Assembly (NCBI RefSeq): GCF_000282495.1
Contig: NZ_AKJE01000076.1
Span: 62,001 to 126,000, forward strand
Length of the DNA stretch: 64,000 nt
Source: Pseudomonas sp. GM79
Lineage (GTDB): Bacteria > Pseudomonadota > Gammaproteobacteria > Pseudomonadales > Pseudomonadaceae
Direction of reading: 5' to 3'
Shown piece by piece: positions 17,438 through 25,773 of the stretch. Made by a program: the position numbers and the translations under genes. Each line of letters opens with the position of its first letter. Within the stretch, counting starts at the first letter, position 1. A model generated the notes under the pieces. The model was not told the origin of the DNA. It ran no database searches and saw nothing but the letters and a program-made list of their open reading frames with translations.

Positions 17438-18445
17438 TTAATGAATTTTGCTGCCCAGGGTCACCACGCCGTCCGCTTTCTCGCGGCCGAGCCAACTGGT
17501 CCATCCCAGGCGACAGGCGTTCTGCTCACCGATGCGAAGTTCGCGGATTTCTTCCTGGCGCAGCACCAGGCGAATGTCGTAATCGAGCGGGTCACGCAGG
17601 GTGAACCGCACCAGCGCGCACAGCGGCTGGTAGCCGAAACCGATCGGCAGGAATTCGTGAAAGCGTTGCCAGTCGAGTTCGCGGATGTGAATGCGGAATT
17701 TGCCGCTACGATCGCGCACGTGTTCGCCCAGCACCAGGTCTTCGCCGAGCATGCTGTTGGCGCGACCCAGGCGATTGCGTTGCTCGTCGAGGATTTCAAC
17801 GCGGCGCTCGATGCACTGCTCGATGGTCAGTTCGGCGTGCTTGAAGTAGTAGCGCAGCACCGCTTCGATCAACGCCGCCGAGTGCGCCCGCAAACTGAGC
17901 AGGCCGAGGTACGGCAGCAGGCGTTTCCAGTTCAGCTCCTGGGCCTTGCGGATCTCTTCGCCACCGAGGCCGATCAACGCAAACAGCTGCGAGGAAAACG
18001 GATCGAGCGCGCCGCTCTGAAAGCTCGCGCGGTAGCGGTACTTGCGCCAGATCGGCAGCATCAGCCGTTGCAGGCGATGGTGAAACAGGTCGAGGAAGTT
18101 GCGGGTCGGGTTGCCGTCTTCACTGTCGCCCAGAGCCTGTTCGCCGTAGAACGCCGGCAGCGGCGAACCGGAGCCGACCAGGCCGATCAGGTTGAAACGC
18201 AGACGCGCACGCATCTGCCCATGCTCTTTGAAAAACTCCACGCGATCGACGTCGCTGCCAGGGAAACCCAGGCTCGGGTTGGCCTGGAATTCCAGCTGGT
18301 CGTACAGGTCGTCTTCGCTCAGGTGCGGGTGTGCATCGCGCAGCCGGTCAATCACCAGCAGCACGGCCTGAAACAGCGAGTACTCGCGTATTACCCGGGT
18401 CAGCCCGCTTAAAGCAGGGGCTGCAGGCCCATACGTGGTGTCCAT
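17438..18445 (-). CDS. tssG: TssG baseplate protein of locus A
   Basis: 335 residues. TssG forms the baseplate wedge with TssF. Conserved blocks include FFKEHGQMRARLRFNLIGLVG and NPTRNFLDLFHHRL. The ATG at 18445 has GAGAGG about 8 bases upstream and overlaps the end of tssF by 37 bases. The same 37-base overlap occurs in locus B. The C-terminus ends in LGREKADGVVTLGSKIH. Confidence 0.94.
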   Translation of the reverse strand: MDTTYGPAAPALSGLTRVIREYSLFQAVLLVIDRLRDAHPHLSEDDLYDQLEFQANPSLGFPGSDVDRVEFFKEHGQMRARLRFNLIGLVGSGSPLPAFYGEQALGDSEDGNPTRNFLDLFHHRLQRLMLPIWRKYRYRASFQSGALDPFSSQLFALIGLGGEEIRKAQELNWKRLLPYLGLLSLRAHSAALIEAVLRYYFKHAELTIEQCIERRVEILDEQRNRLGRANSMLGEDLVLGEHVRDRSGKFRIHIRELDWQRFHEFLPIGFGYQPLCALVRFTLRDPLDYDIRLVLRQEEIRELRIGEQNACRLGWTSWLGREKADGVVTLGSKIH

Positions 18446-20196
18446 TGGTACACCTCTCCCTGTGTGCTTTTTACCCGCAGCTCGTGGAACGAATTGAGAC
18501 TGGCGTAAAGCGCGAAAAACTCGTTAAGAACCGAAGCGAACACGAACAGGTCGCCCTCGCCGATATACCCTTCCGGGTCGATGGTCAGCTCAGTGCGCAA
18601 CCCGCGTACCGGCAACCCTCGATGCAATCTGTCGACGTGTTGGTGCTTGATCGACTTGAGCCCGCCCAACAGGCGTTTGCTGACTTTTTCCGCGTGTTGG
18701 TCGTAGTAGCGCGGCAGGTCGTAGGTTTCGAGAATCACCTTCAGCGCATTGACGTCGGCCAATGAGAGGTAGTTGAGCGACATGTTGCTGATCAGCTTCC
18801 AGAGGAAGTCACGGTTCAGCGGCGGCGCGAAACTGGAGGTGGCCGGCGTGATGTTGCGGAAACTCAGAAACTCCGGCGTGTCTTCGCAGGCCATGCAGAT
18901 GTCGCCGAGCTTGAGCTTGCGCGGCAGGTTCTGGTTGGTGCACATCAGCTCGATCGACAGGGTTTCGTGGGCTTCGGTGTGGCGGATGCCGAAGCTCAGG
19001 TAGGTGTCGAGGCCGTCGTGCAGCAAGGACGAACGCTGGCGGATGCTGTAATGCGGACGGCTAGTCGGTACATCGAAACTCGGGTCGTGTTCGAAGGATT
19101 CGAACGGCACGTACTCCTGATAACCGAGGCCGCCGGGCTTCCAGCCAGTGACGGTTTCCACCGAGAACACGCCGCAGTTTTGCAGGTCGTATTCGGCTGG
19201 TAGCAGCAGGTATTCGTCCTGTTTGCCATCGAGGCGAATGGGCAAAGCATCGTGCTCGAACAGGTTAACGATCGGCGTGCAGTAGAGCTTCACGTTGTCC
19301 AGGGTCGGACGCATACGCATGATGCCGCTCTTGCGAATGTCGAAACGCAATTCGAGGCCGCGCATTTGCTTGAGCGTGTCTTCCGGCAGCGCCTTGAGCA
19401 GGTCCAGACCATTGATGTCGACGAACAGGAACTTGTCCTGGAAGGCGAAATATTCCTGCAGGTAGCGGTAGCCGCGGAAGGTGTTCAGCGGATACGGGAT
19501 CAACGCTTCTTCTTCGGCAAAACCCACCGGCTGCACACGGTCGCCGGGCATCTTGAACGCCATCGGCTGGCCGCTCACACCGTTGATGGGCTTGCCAGCG
19601 CCATCCAGCGGGATCAGCTCGATGCCTTCAAGATTGCGCAACAGGCTCAGGTAAAGCATCTGACTGATGTAGCGCTCACCAGCAAAGTGCAGGCGCAGTC
19701 GACTCAGCTCCAGTTCGCCGAGATGGCCATCGGCGCTCATCTCCAGGCGCAGGCTCAACAGCGAACCGTCACCCTTCACCGAGTAATTCAGCGCGGCCAG
19801 ATCCAGCGGCAACACCTCGGTCGGGTAGCACGTGCGGAAACGGCACCGCACATCATCGACCGGCACACTCTCCACCGGCGTGTCACGCTCGACCCTCAAC
19901 GCAGGCCCGGAACGCTTCAACGGATCGAACTGCAAAATGCTGAACGCCGGCAGCGGCCGCATGTAGTTGGGCCACAGCAGCTGCATCAGCGAGTGGCTGA
20001 GCTCCGGCAACTCGTCGTCGAGCTTCTGGCGCAGGCGCCCGGTCAGGAACGCAAAGCCCTCCAGCAACCGCTCCACATCCGGATCCCGCCCGGCTTGCCC
20101 GAGGAAAGGCGCCAACGCCGGGCTACGCTCGGCGAAACGACGACCTAACTGGCGAAGTGCGGTGAGTTCGCTTTGGTAGTAGTGGTTAAAGGACAC
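18409..20196 (-). CDS. tssF: TssF baseplate protein of locus A
   Basis: 595 residues. TssF is a baseplate wedge component with TssG, TssE and TssK. Family signatures are the N-terminal YYQSELTALRQLG and FAERSPALAPFL, the LLEGFAFLTGRLRQKLDDE block and the C-terminal VFASVLNEFFALYASLNSF. It lies downstream of the inserted PAAR/effector/membrane-protein island, whereas in P. aeruginosa HSI-II it follows tssE directly. Confidence 0.96.
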   Translation of the reverse strand: MSFNHYYQSELTALRQLGRRFAERSPALAPFLGQAGRDPDVERLLEGFAFLTGRLRQKLDDELPELSHSLMQLLWPNYMRPLPAFSILQFDPLKRSGPALRVERDTPVESVPVDDVRCRFRTCYPTEVLPLDLAALNYSVKGDGSLLSLRLEMSADGHLGELELSRLRLHFAGERYISQMLYLSLLRNLEGIELIPLDGAGKPINGVSGQPMAFKMPGDRVQPVGFAEEEALIPYPLNTFRGYRYLQEYFAFQDKFLFVDINGLDLLKALPEDTLKQMRGLELRFDIRKSGIMRMRPTLDNVKLYCTPIVNLFEHDALPIRLDGKQDEYLLLPAEYDLQNCGVFSVETVTGWKPGGLGYQEYVPFESFEHDPSFDVPTSRPHYSIRQRSSLLHDGLDTYLSFGIRHTEAHETLSIELMCTNQNLPRKLKLGDICMACEDTPEFLSFRNITPATSSFAPPLNRDFLWKLISNMSLNYLSLADVNALKVILETYDLPRYYDQHAEKVSKRLLGGLKSIKHQHVDRLHRGLPVRGLRTELTIDPEGYIGEGDLFVFASVLNEFFALYASLNSFHELRVKSTQGEVYQWTPRMGLQPLL

Positions 20197-20220
20197 GAGG
20201 TACCTTCCTGGTAGTGGATC

Positions 20221-20694
20221 TCATGAAAAAACTGTCCTGTAGAGCGCGACTGTCAGGCCGGCACACACGTAGCCCGCCACCAATAGGTAAGGCAAAATCG
20301 TGACCCAGCCGAGTAACATGAAAAAGCTTTCGGACTGCCCGTTGAACGCATGGCACAAGTCGTAGACGACCCACGGCGCGGCATAAAAAGGGAGGAGTTT
20401 TAAAGGAGCAAGCCAAACCATCCGCAATGCTTGGGCTTCATCCCTCCCTATCACGGAGCGGGTCGTCCACAACGCAAACACCAAGTAGCCAGGAATTCCC
20501 CACCACAGCAGATACATCCACTCGGAATACGTTGAGTCGGTTTTCGTGTAATAACCGCCCAGCAAGCTGACGAAGAAAATCCCCAGCAACACTGGCAGCG
20601 GCCACCAAAGGGCGACCAACAGAAAACTCAGGCGGCCTTTGCTAAGCAAAGTTCGTCCCGCTGCCGGAAACAAATAGTCGGGAGCACTGGTCAT
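20221..20694 (-). CDS. Uncharacterised four-helix membrane protein
   Basis: 157 residues from the ATG at 20694, which overlaps the preceding stop (ATGA). Four hydrophobic segments are visible: LVALWWPLPVLLGIFFVSLL, WMYLLWWGIPGYLVFALW, PLKLLPFYAAPWVVYDL and LLGWVTILPYLLVAGYVC. No known family is recognised. It is the last of three overlapping membrane-protein genes following the PAAR/DUF6402/immunity genes, and only 24 bases before tssF. A role in protecting against, or handling, the associated effector is possible but not shown by sequence. Confidence 0.75.
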   Translation of the reverse strand: MTSAPDYLFPAAGRTLLSKGRLSFLLVALWWPLPVLLGIFFVSLLGGYYTKTDSTYSEWMYLLWWGIPGYLVFALWTTRSVIGRDEAQALRMVWLAPLKLLPFYAAPWVVYDLCHAFNGQSESFFMLLGWVTILPYLLVAGYVCAGLTVALYRTVFS

Positions 20695-21113
20695 TCGCAT
20701 TCGCCTGTAGATGGACTCTGCCCAACGCGGTGAATGAACGTTCTCTGTACCCAACGCAACTCAATGACTTGCGTCGCCAGAATCGCCAGCAACGTGACAC
20801 AACCCTGGGCGACGCTATAGAACAGCGCCCGTAGAGGATTCTCAGGCAGCATCCAGAGCAGGATGAAACCGACCATCACGTTCAGCAGTAAAAGCTTGAC
20901 CATGAGGTTCGGTACCAATGCAACACCCAGGTTGATGGCCAGAAATATATAAAAAAGCGCGTAACTGGCCATTCCGATACCGACACCGTGGGAGGTGAAG
21001 CCACCGTTCAGAGCCTTGTAGGCACTCACAACTGCATCGTTAAGAAACGCGTAGGCAATACACCCCATAGCGTGGCAAAACAGGCACATGACGGCGCGAA
21101 TGTTTTTGTTCAT
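20691..21113 (-). CDS. Uncharacterised membrane protein (about 140 residues)
   Basis: Hydrophobic segments: IRAVMCLFCHAMGCIAYAFL, GMASYALFYIFLAINLGVAL, LLLLNVMVGFILLWML and ALFYSVAQGCVTLLAILATQ. Both ends overlap neighbouring genes by ATGA, so the three membrane proteins at 20221-21325 are translationally coupled. No family is recognised. Cys-rich membrane segments and a polar C-terminus are the only other notable traits. Confidence 0.75.
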   Translation of the reverse strand: MNKNIRAVMCLFCHAMGCIAYAFLNDAVVSAYKALNGGFTSHGVGIGMASYALFYIFLAINLGVALVPNLMVKLLLLNVMVGFILLWMLPENPLRALFYSVAQGCVTLLAILATQVIELRWVQRTFIHRVGQSPSTGECE

Positions 21114-21325
21114 GCCGGATCCAGATTCCCGTAATAAGAACCCGCGACTTGTATAGCGACGATGCTAGCCAGGGCGACAAACATCAGCGTCCGATGCAAG
21201 CGTGACTGCCGCATCCCGCGATGCAGTGCCGTCAGGAGCAGCACAAGACAGAGCAATGCCAGGCTGCCGAACAAATCACTGTCGGCCACCCCAGCCAGGT
21301 AGCCCTCCATTTCAACCATGCTCAT
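21110..21325 (-). CDS. Small two-helix membrane protein (71 residues)
   Basis: The product has two hydrophobic helices (LFGSLALLCLVLLLTAL and TLMFVALASIVAIQVAGSYY) separated by a basic loop HRGMRQSRLHR. The start is ATG at 21325; an in-frame ATG at 21319 is an alternative. It overlaps the next gene by ATGA and is separated by 33 bases from the probable immunity gene. No known family is recognised. Confidence 0.68.
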   Translation of the reverse strand: MSMVEMEGYLAGVADSDLFGSLALLCLVLLLTALHRGMRQSRLHRTLMFVALASIVAIQVAGSYYGNLDPA

Positions 21326-21358
21326 AACTATTCGCGTCCTGGTATTTAGGATAAGACA

Positions 21359-21769
21359 TCAGTTATCCAAAACTTTGTAAGGGGTGTTACTGATTACAAA
21401 ATTCGCCCAATGCTCTCTCCAGTTCGGAACTGACAATGTAAACACTCCCTGACTTTTGCTCAGGTCTATCCATGTAACCCCAACCGTATCTTCATCTTCA
21501 AAAGACTGCATATCCAACGACGTCTCTGAAGTCAGCGGCGTTCGATAAACATGACTGGAATTCTTTATTTCAACAAAACGGAGATAAACCATGCCGGAAG
21601 CACTCAAAAGCCAACTAGCTCGAACCACTTCGATTTGGTAATCGCCTGACTGGGTGACAAGTGAGACATAAGGTGCGCGCGTCAACTCGCGATTAACCAC
21701 AAAAAAACACATAGAAAACACCGCCACCAAAGCAGCAATAACGGTAATTGATTTTTTATAACTGTTCAT
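21359..21769 (-). CDS. Membrane-anchored periplasmic protein, probable immunity partner of the DUF6402-like protein
   Basis: 136 residues with one N-terminal membrane segment (SITVIAALVAVFSMCFFVV, residues 7-25) and an apparently periplasmic beta-rich domain. The gene overlaps the upstream 314-residue gene by ATGA. A small membrane-anchored protein coupled directly to a PAAR-linked cargo gene is the classic layout of effector and immunity. No family is recognised; an immunity role is inference. Base composition is noticeably AT-rich for this genome. Confidence 0.72.
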   Translation of the reverse strand: MNSYKKSITVIAALVAVFSMCFFVVNRELTRAPYVSLVTQSGDYQIEVVRASWLLSASGMVYLRFVEIKNSSHVYRTPLTSETSLDMQSFEDEDTVGVTWIDLSKSQGVFTLSVPNWREHWANFVISNTPYKVLDN

Positions 21770-22710
21770 TTAGCCAATATCTCAATCGGTGCAGCGGTTA
21801 CGCTTTCATAAAGAATGTCGGAATAAACACGAAAGTCTCCGCCCTTCCGATTTTTCTCACGGTACTTTTGAAAATCGCTATTCTGTACAAGCATATAATG
21901 CTTTCTTTCCAACTCGTTAAAGGCGGCCTGTTTTTCGGGACTCATTCCACCGCGAGAGTTAAATCTGATCTTGTTTTTTTCAAGAGCGTAGCTCGCATTT
22001 TTTTTGGCACCCTCAACGATATCTGCTTCAATGCCGTCAAAGTTCCAGTAGCCAAGCCCTTGGCTGTACAGGGAAAGGCCATCATTGAAGTCGTAAGAAT
22101 CTTCAATATAGAAACCAATCCGAACCGGAAGGAAAACGACGTTTTTCTTAGTAACGACTATTTCTCCCTCCGCAAACACATGAATATTAAAATTAGCTAA
22201 AGCCGCACGCAGTTCGTTGACTTCGTCTTCACCGTCCTGATTAAACTCAATCGTCTCACTATTAGCATACCCGAATCTTTCTACTGCGCTGGCTACACCA
22301 TTGAAAGCAAATGGATAAACACCCGGCGTTCTACCACCGTACACTGGAATCATTTTTTTCTTGATGAGAGCTATCCCCGCTGGGTTATTCCATTTAGTGC
22401 GCAGACGCTCGACCGACTCTTTTGTTCTGGCGAATTTAAGAGCCCAGCTCATTTTTACTATGCTTTCGTTAATGTATTCGTCAGGGGCAAATTTTCGATG
22501 ACTTTTAACTTCCTCTTCCATGCCGCCATCTTTTGTCGTAGGCCATGGTTTGCCAGCGAACCAGTGCAACATCAAATCTGCCGCAACCGGCCATTGAATT
22601 TTTTTCATTGCCGCTGGAATATCAGTGATTTTAAATTGACGCACAGCGACAGTTTGCCCGACCTGATTACTTGCCGGCGTCATGATTGACTTGATAGTTG
22701 TCGCTGCCAT
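21766..22710 (-). CDS. PAAR-linked putative effector (DUF6402-like)
   Basis: 314 residues from the ATG at 22710, which is preceded by GGCGGA at 7 bases; a TTG at 22725 is possible. The N-terminal third (VRQFKITDIPAAMKKIQWPV, then LMLHWF and MSWALKFAR) resembles what I know as DUF6402, found next to PAAR and VgrG genes. The centre has GYWNFDGIEAD and a Gly/Phe-rich segment, and the C-terminus is charged (KYREKNRKGGDF). There is no signal peptide. It follows the PAAR gene by 66 bases (which include the 12-bp palindrome ATGAATATTCAT) and overlaps the probable immunity gene. AT-rich composition suggests acquisition. The biochemical activity is unknown. Confidence 0.72.
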   Translation of the reverse strand: MAATTIKSIMTPASNQVGQTVAVRQFKITDIPAAMKKIQWPVAADLMLHWFAGKPWPTTKDGGMEEEVKSHRKFAPDEYINESIVKMSWALKFARTKESVERLRTKWNNPAGIALIKKKMIPVYGGRTPGVYPFAFNGVASAVERFGYANSETIEFNQDGEDEVNELRAALANFNIHVFAEGEIVVTKKNVVFLPVRIGFYIEDSYDFNDGLSLYSQGLGYWNFDGIEADIVEGAKKNASYALEKNKIRFNSRGGMSPEKQAAFNELERKHYMLVQNSDFQKYREKNRKGGDFRVYSDILYESVTAAPIEILAK

Positions 22711-22776
22711 TTTTATTCCGCCCAATGAATATTCATAACACCCGTCAACGGACAGGTTTTCTTTCTACAACTAGCG

Positions 22777-23301
22777 TTACGCGAGCACCACTTTAGTCTG
22801 CGGCTCTATCACCAACTCAAACTCTTCCGCTATTGACGAAAAGATTTTCTGCGTTTTGCCATCGCTATCTGTGACACCGGAAATGATCTTTCCCGAGGCT
22901 GTCTTAAGTGTGTACTCGACACCAGCCAACGGCTTCCCGGTGTCCTGGCAATTGATTACGTAGTGCTCGTTAAACGGCCACTGAATCTCCACCGGCAACG
23001 GCGCCACAAACGGCACCGGCGAATGCGAGTTCCCGATAATCACCGTCCCGGACCCGGCCGTAACCTTATTGCCATGAGTACCAACAGAACCCACGGTGGC
23101 CGCCGGTTTACCGTTGATCAAAACAGTCGTCGCAAGATCGCCAACCAGCGCACCACCACACGCCGAGGCATCACCTTGGCTGGCGGCCGCGAGGCCGTCG
23201 AAGAATACGTCGCCGGAACCGGCGGCGATCGGGTTGGTGCCGTGGCCGGGGAGCGGGCAAGCGGTGGGGTCGGATACACGTGCTGCGGGTTTGCCGGACA
23301 T
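22777..23301 (-). CDS. PAAR-domain spike-tip protein with C-terminal extension
   Basis: 174 residues. The N-terminal PAAR domain (1-100) shows DPTACPLPGHGTNPI, GDASACGGALVGDL, LINGKPAATVGS and HGNKVTAGSGTVIIG, the fold that sharpens the VgrG tip and binds zinc. Residues 105-174 form an extra domain (HYVINCQDTGKPLAGVEYTL, then GVTDSDGKTQKIF), a transthyretin-like extension common on T6SS PAAR proteins that may recruit the downstream cargo. It begins 11 bases after the tssE stop, inside the core cluster. It is the only PAAR protein recognisable in the window. Confidence 0.93.
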   Translation of the reverse strand: MSGKPAARVSDPTACPLPGHGTNPIAAGSGDVFFDGLAAASQGDASACGGALVGDLATTVLINGKPAATVGSVGTHGNKVTAGSGTVIIGNSHSPVPFVAPLPVEIQWPFNEHYVINCQDTGKPLAGVEYTLKTASGKIISGVTDSDGKTQKIFSSIAEEFELVIEPQTKVVLA

Positions 23302-23311
23302 CGGAGTCTCC

Positions 23312-23719
23312 TTAATTGACCTTTACTTGACCGCTGCCATCCAGGCGCGCGGCGAAACTGACCTGACGCTTGAAACCATCAACTTCCAGCAGGCCTTCGA
23401 TGCTGAAGGACAGGCGAAGCTGATCGTTGTCACGCGGCAGGGAGATGACACGCACATTGCTCAGGCGTGGCTCGTAGGCTTCGATGAAATTTTCGATGGC
23501 CAAACGGGCCTGACTCAGGGAGTCGTGCAGGCTCAGGCGCATGTCATTGAGATCGGGTAGCCCGTAATCGGACAGCGTTTGCACGCTGCCCGCACGGGTG
23601 CTGAGCATCTTGGCCAGATGGGCAGCCACGGACGCCATGGCGGAGACCTCGCGGCTCCAGCCGACGCGTTTGTCTGCGTCGCCACCCAGGCGTTCGAAAA
23701 GGCTGCCGTATCCAGTCAT
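23312..23719 (-). CDS. tssE: TssE baseplate protein (gp25-like) of locus A
   Basis: 135 residues. A gp25-like lysozyme-fold baseplate protein that nucleates the sheath. Typical blocks are GSLFERLGG at the N-terminus, SVQTLSDYGLPDLNDM in the middle and RLSFSIEGLLEVDG near the end. It starts 14 bases after tssC and is followed by the PAAR gene, so the inserted island begins directly after tssE. Confidence 0.94.
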   Translation of the reverse strand: MTGYGSLFERLGGDADKRVGWSREVSAMASVAAHLAKMLSTRAGSVQTLSDYGLPDLNDMRLSLHDSLSQARLAIENFIEAYEPRLSNVRVISLPRDNDQLRLSFSIEGLLEVDGFKRQVSFAARLDGSGQVKVN

Positions 23720-23733
23720 GAGTCAGGCTCCGC

Positions 23734-25209
23734 TTACTCTTTGTCCAGCTTGCCAACCAGCGACAGGGTGAAATCGGCACCCATGTACTTGAAGTGCGGG
23801 CGCACGTTCAGGCTGACGCGGTACCAGCCCGGCTCGCCTTCAACATCGCTGACGATGATCTGGGCGGCGCGCAGTGGACGACGGCCACGGACTTCGGCGC
23901 TCGGGTTTTCCTGGTCGGCCACGTACTGGCGGATCCACTTGTTGAGTTCCAGCTCGAGGTCGGTACGTTCTTTCCACGAACCGAGTTGCTCGCGCTGCAG
24001 CACTTTCAAGTAGTGAGCCAGGCGGTTGACGATCATCATGTACGGCAGTTGGGTGCCGAGCTTGTAGTTCAGCTCTGCGGCCTTGCCTTCTGCGCTGATG
24101 CCGAAGAACTTCGGCTTCTGCACCGAGCTTGCGGAGAAGAACGCCGCGTTGTCGGAGCCTTTGCGCATGGTCAGGGAGATGAAGCCTTCCTCGGCCAGTT
24201 CGTATTCACGACGGTCGCTAACCAATACTTCGGTAGGAATCTTGGTTTCGATTTCGCCCATGCTTTCGAAGTGGTGCAACGGCAGGTCTTCAACCGCGCC
24301 GCCGCTCTGCGGGCCGATGATGTTCGGGCACCAGCGGAATTTGGCGAAGCTGTCGGTCAGCTTGGTGCCGAACGCGTAGGCCGTGTTGCCCCACAGGTAG
24401 TGCTCGTGGCTGTTGGCGACGGTTTCTTTGTACACGAACGATTTGACCGGGTTTTCTTCCGGGTCGTACGGGTTACGCAGCAGGAAACGCGGCACGGTCA
24501 GGCCAACGTAACGGGAGTCTTCCGACTGGCGGAAGCTCTGCCATTTGGCGAATTGCGGGCCTTCGAAGTGATCTTTCAGATCTTTCAGGTCCGGCAGGCC
24601 GGTGAAGCTTTCCAGGCCGAAGAATTTCGGGCCGGCGGCAGCAATGAACGGCGCGTGGGACATGCAGGCTACGCTAGACACGTACTGCATCAGTTTCACG
24701 TCCGGCGAGCTTGGGGACATGTAGTAGTTGGCGATGATCGCGCCCACCGGCTGACCACCGAACTGGCCGTATTCAGCGGTGTAGATGTGCTTGTACAAGC
24801 CCGACTGCATCACTTCCGGCGAATCTTCGAAGTCGTCCAGCAGATCGTCCTTGGAGACGTTGAGGATTTCGATCTTGATGTTTTCGCGGAAGTTGGTGCG
24901 GTCGACCAGCAACTGCAGGCCACGCCACGACGATTCCAGAGACTGGAAGTCCGGGTGGTGGAGAATTTCGTCCATCTGACGGCTGAGCTTGGCGTCGATC
25001 TCGGCGATCATGCGATCGACCATGGCCTTCTTGACCGGCTCACCGTTGTTCTGCGGCTTGAGCAACTCTTCGATGAACGCCGACACACCGCGTTTGGCGA
25101 TGTCGTAGGCTTCGTCGTCTGGCGTTAGGCGGGTTTCGGCGATGATGCTGTCGAGAATGCTGTATTCGCCATTCTCGTTACTTTTTTGCTGCGCTGCACT
25201 CGAACTCAT
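23734..25209 (-). CDS. tssC: TssC (VipB) large sheath protein of locus A
   Basis: 491 residues. TssC forms the contractile sheath with TssB. Family hallmarks include HHPDFQSLESSWRGLQLLV, GQFGGQPVGAIIANYY, the SEDSRYVGLTVPRFLLR block and the C-terminal RPHFKYMGADFTLSLVGKL. It starts 28 bases downstream of the tssB stop. It is homologous to the TssC at 53431-54924 but divergent. Confidence 0.97.
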   Translation of the reverse strand: MSSSAAQQKSNENGEYSILDSIIAETRLTPDDEAYDIAKRGVSAFIEELLKPQNNGEPVKKAMVDRMIAEIDAKLSRQMDEILHHPDFQSLESSWRGLQLLVDRTNFRENIKIEILNVSKDDLLDDFEDSPEVMQSGLYKHIYTAEYGQFGGQPVGAIIANYYMSPSSPDVKLMQYVSSVACMSHAPFIAAAGPKFFGLESFTGLPDLKDLKDHFEGPQFAKWQSFRQSEDSRYVGLTVPRFLLRNPYDPEENPVKSFVYKETVANSHEHYLWGNTAYAFGTKLTDSFAKFRWCPNIIGPQSGGAVEDLPLHHFESMGEIETKIPTEVLVSDRREYELAEEGFISLTMRKGSDNAAFFSASSVQKPKFFGISAEGKAAELNYKLGTQLPYMMIVNRLAHYLKVLQREQLGSWKERTDLELELNKWIRQYVADQENPSAEVRGRRPLRAAQIIVSDVEGEPGWYRVSLNVRPHFKYMGADFTLSLVGKLDKE

Positions 25210-25237
25210 GGTGTTGGCTTCCTTGGCTGATAGAGAC

Positions 25238-25741
25238 TCAGGCGTCCGGGGCTGCGGCGTTCAGGCCCAGCTCACCCAGTACGCGACCGCGGGATTCGTC
25301 GTCGGCGAGCACGCCTTCGATGGCTTTGCGGAACGCAGGCGCGTTACCCAGCGGGCCTTTGAGGGCCACCAGCGCGTCGCGCAGTTCCATCAGTTTTTTC
25401 AGCTCGGGCACTTGCTCGACCAGCGAGGCCGGGTTGAAGTCCTTCATCGAGTTGACGCGCAGTTTCACGGCCAGTTCTTCAGTGTCGCTTTCTTCCTGAA
25501 GACGGTTCGGTACGCTCAGTGTCAGGCTCAGCTCTTGCTTGGCCAGCACTTCGTCGAAGGTCATCTTGTCGATGCTGATCGGCTTGCGATCTTCGATTTT
25601 GCGTTCGTCCTTGCGGTGGGTGTAGTCACCGATTGCCAGTAGTTTCAGCGGCAGTTCAATCTCTTCCTGAGCACCGCCGGTGGCGGGTTTGAAGGTGACG
25701 TTGATGCGTTCCTTGGGGGCTACCGAGCCTTCTTTGGCCAT
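25238..25741 (-). CDS. tssB: TssB (VipA) small sheath protein of locus A
   Basis: 167 residues from the ATG at 25741, which has AAGGAGA 8 bases upstream. Signatures: APKERINVTF, LPLKLLAIGDYT, the NSMKDFNPASLVEQVPEL block and GPLGNAPAFRKAI. With TssC it makes the contractile sheath whose N-terminal helix is recognised by ClpV. It is 32 bases downstream of tssA. Confidence 0.96.
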   Translation of the reverse strand: MAKEGSVAPKERINVTFKPATGGAQEEIELPLKLLAIGDYTHRKDERKIEDRKPISIDKMTFDEVLAKQELSLTLSVPNRLQEESDTEELAVKLRVNSMKDFNPASLVEQVPELKKLMELRDALVALKGPLGNAPAFRKAIEGVLADDESRGRVLGELGLNAAAPDA

Positions 25742-25773
25742 GGCTTTTCTCCTTGCGGTTGTGGCCCGGGGGC

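Noticed and set aside
20186..20416. 76-codon minus-strand frame overlapping the tssF start
   Set aside because: Overlaps the four-helix membrane protein gene in another frame and the tssF start; the membrane protein fits the ATGA coupling pattern better.
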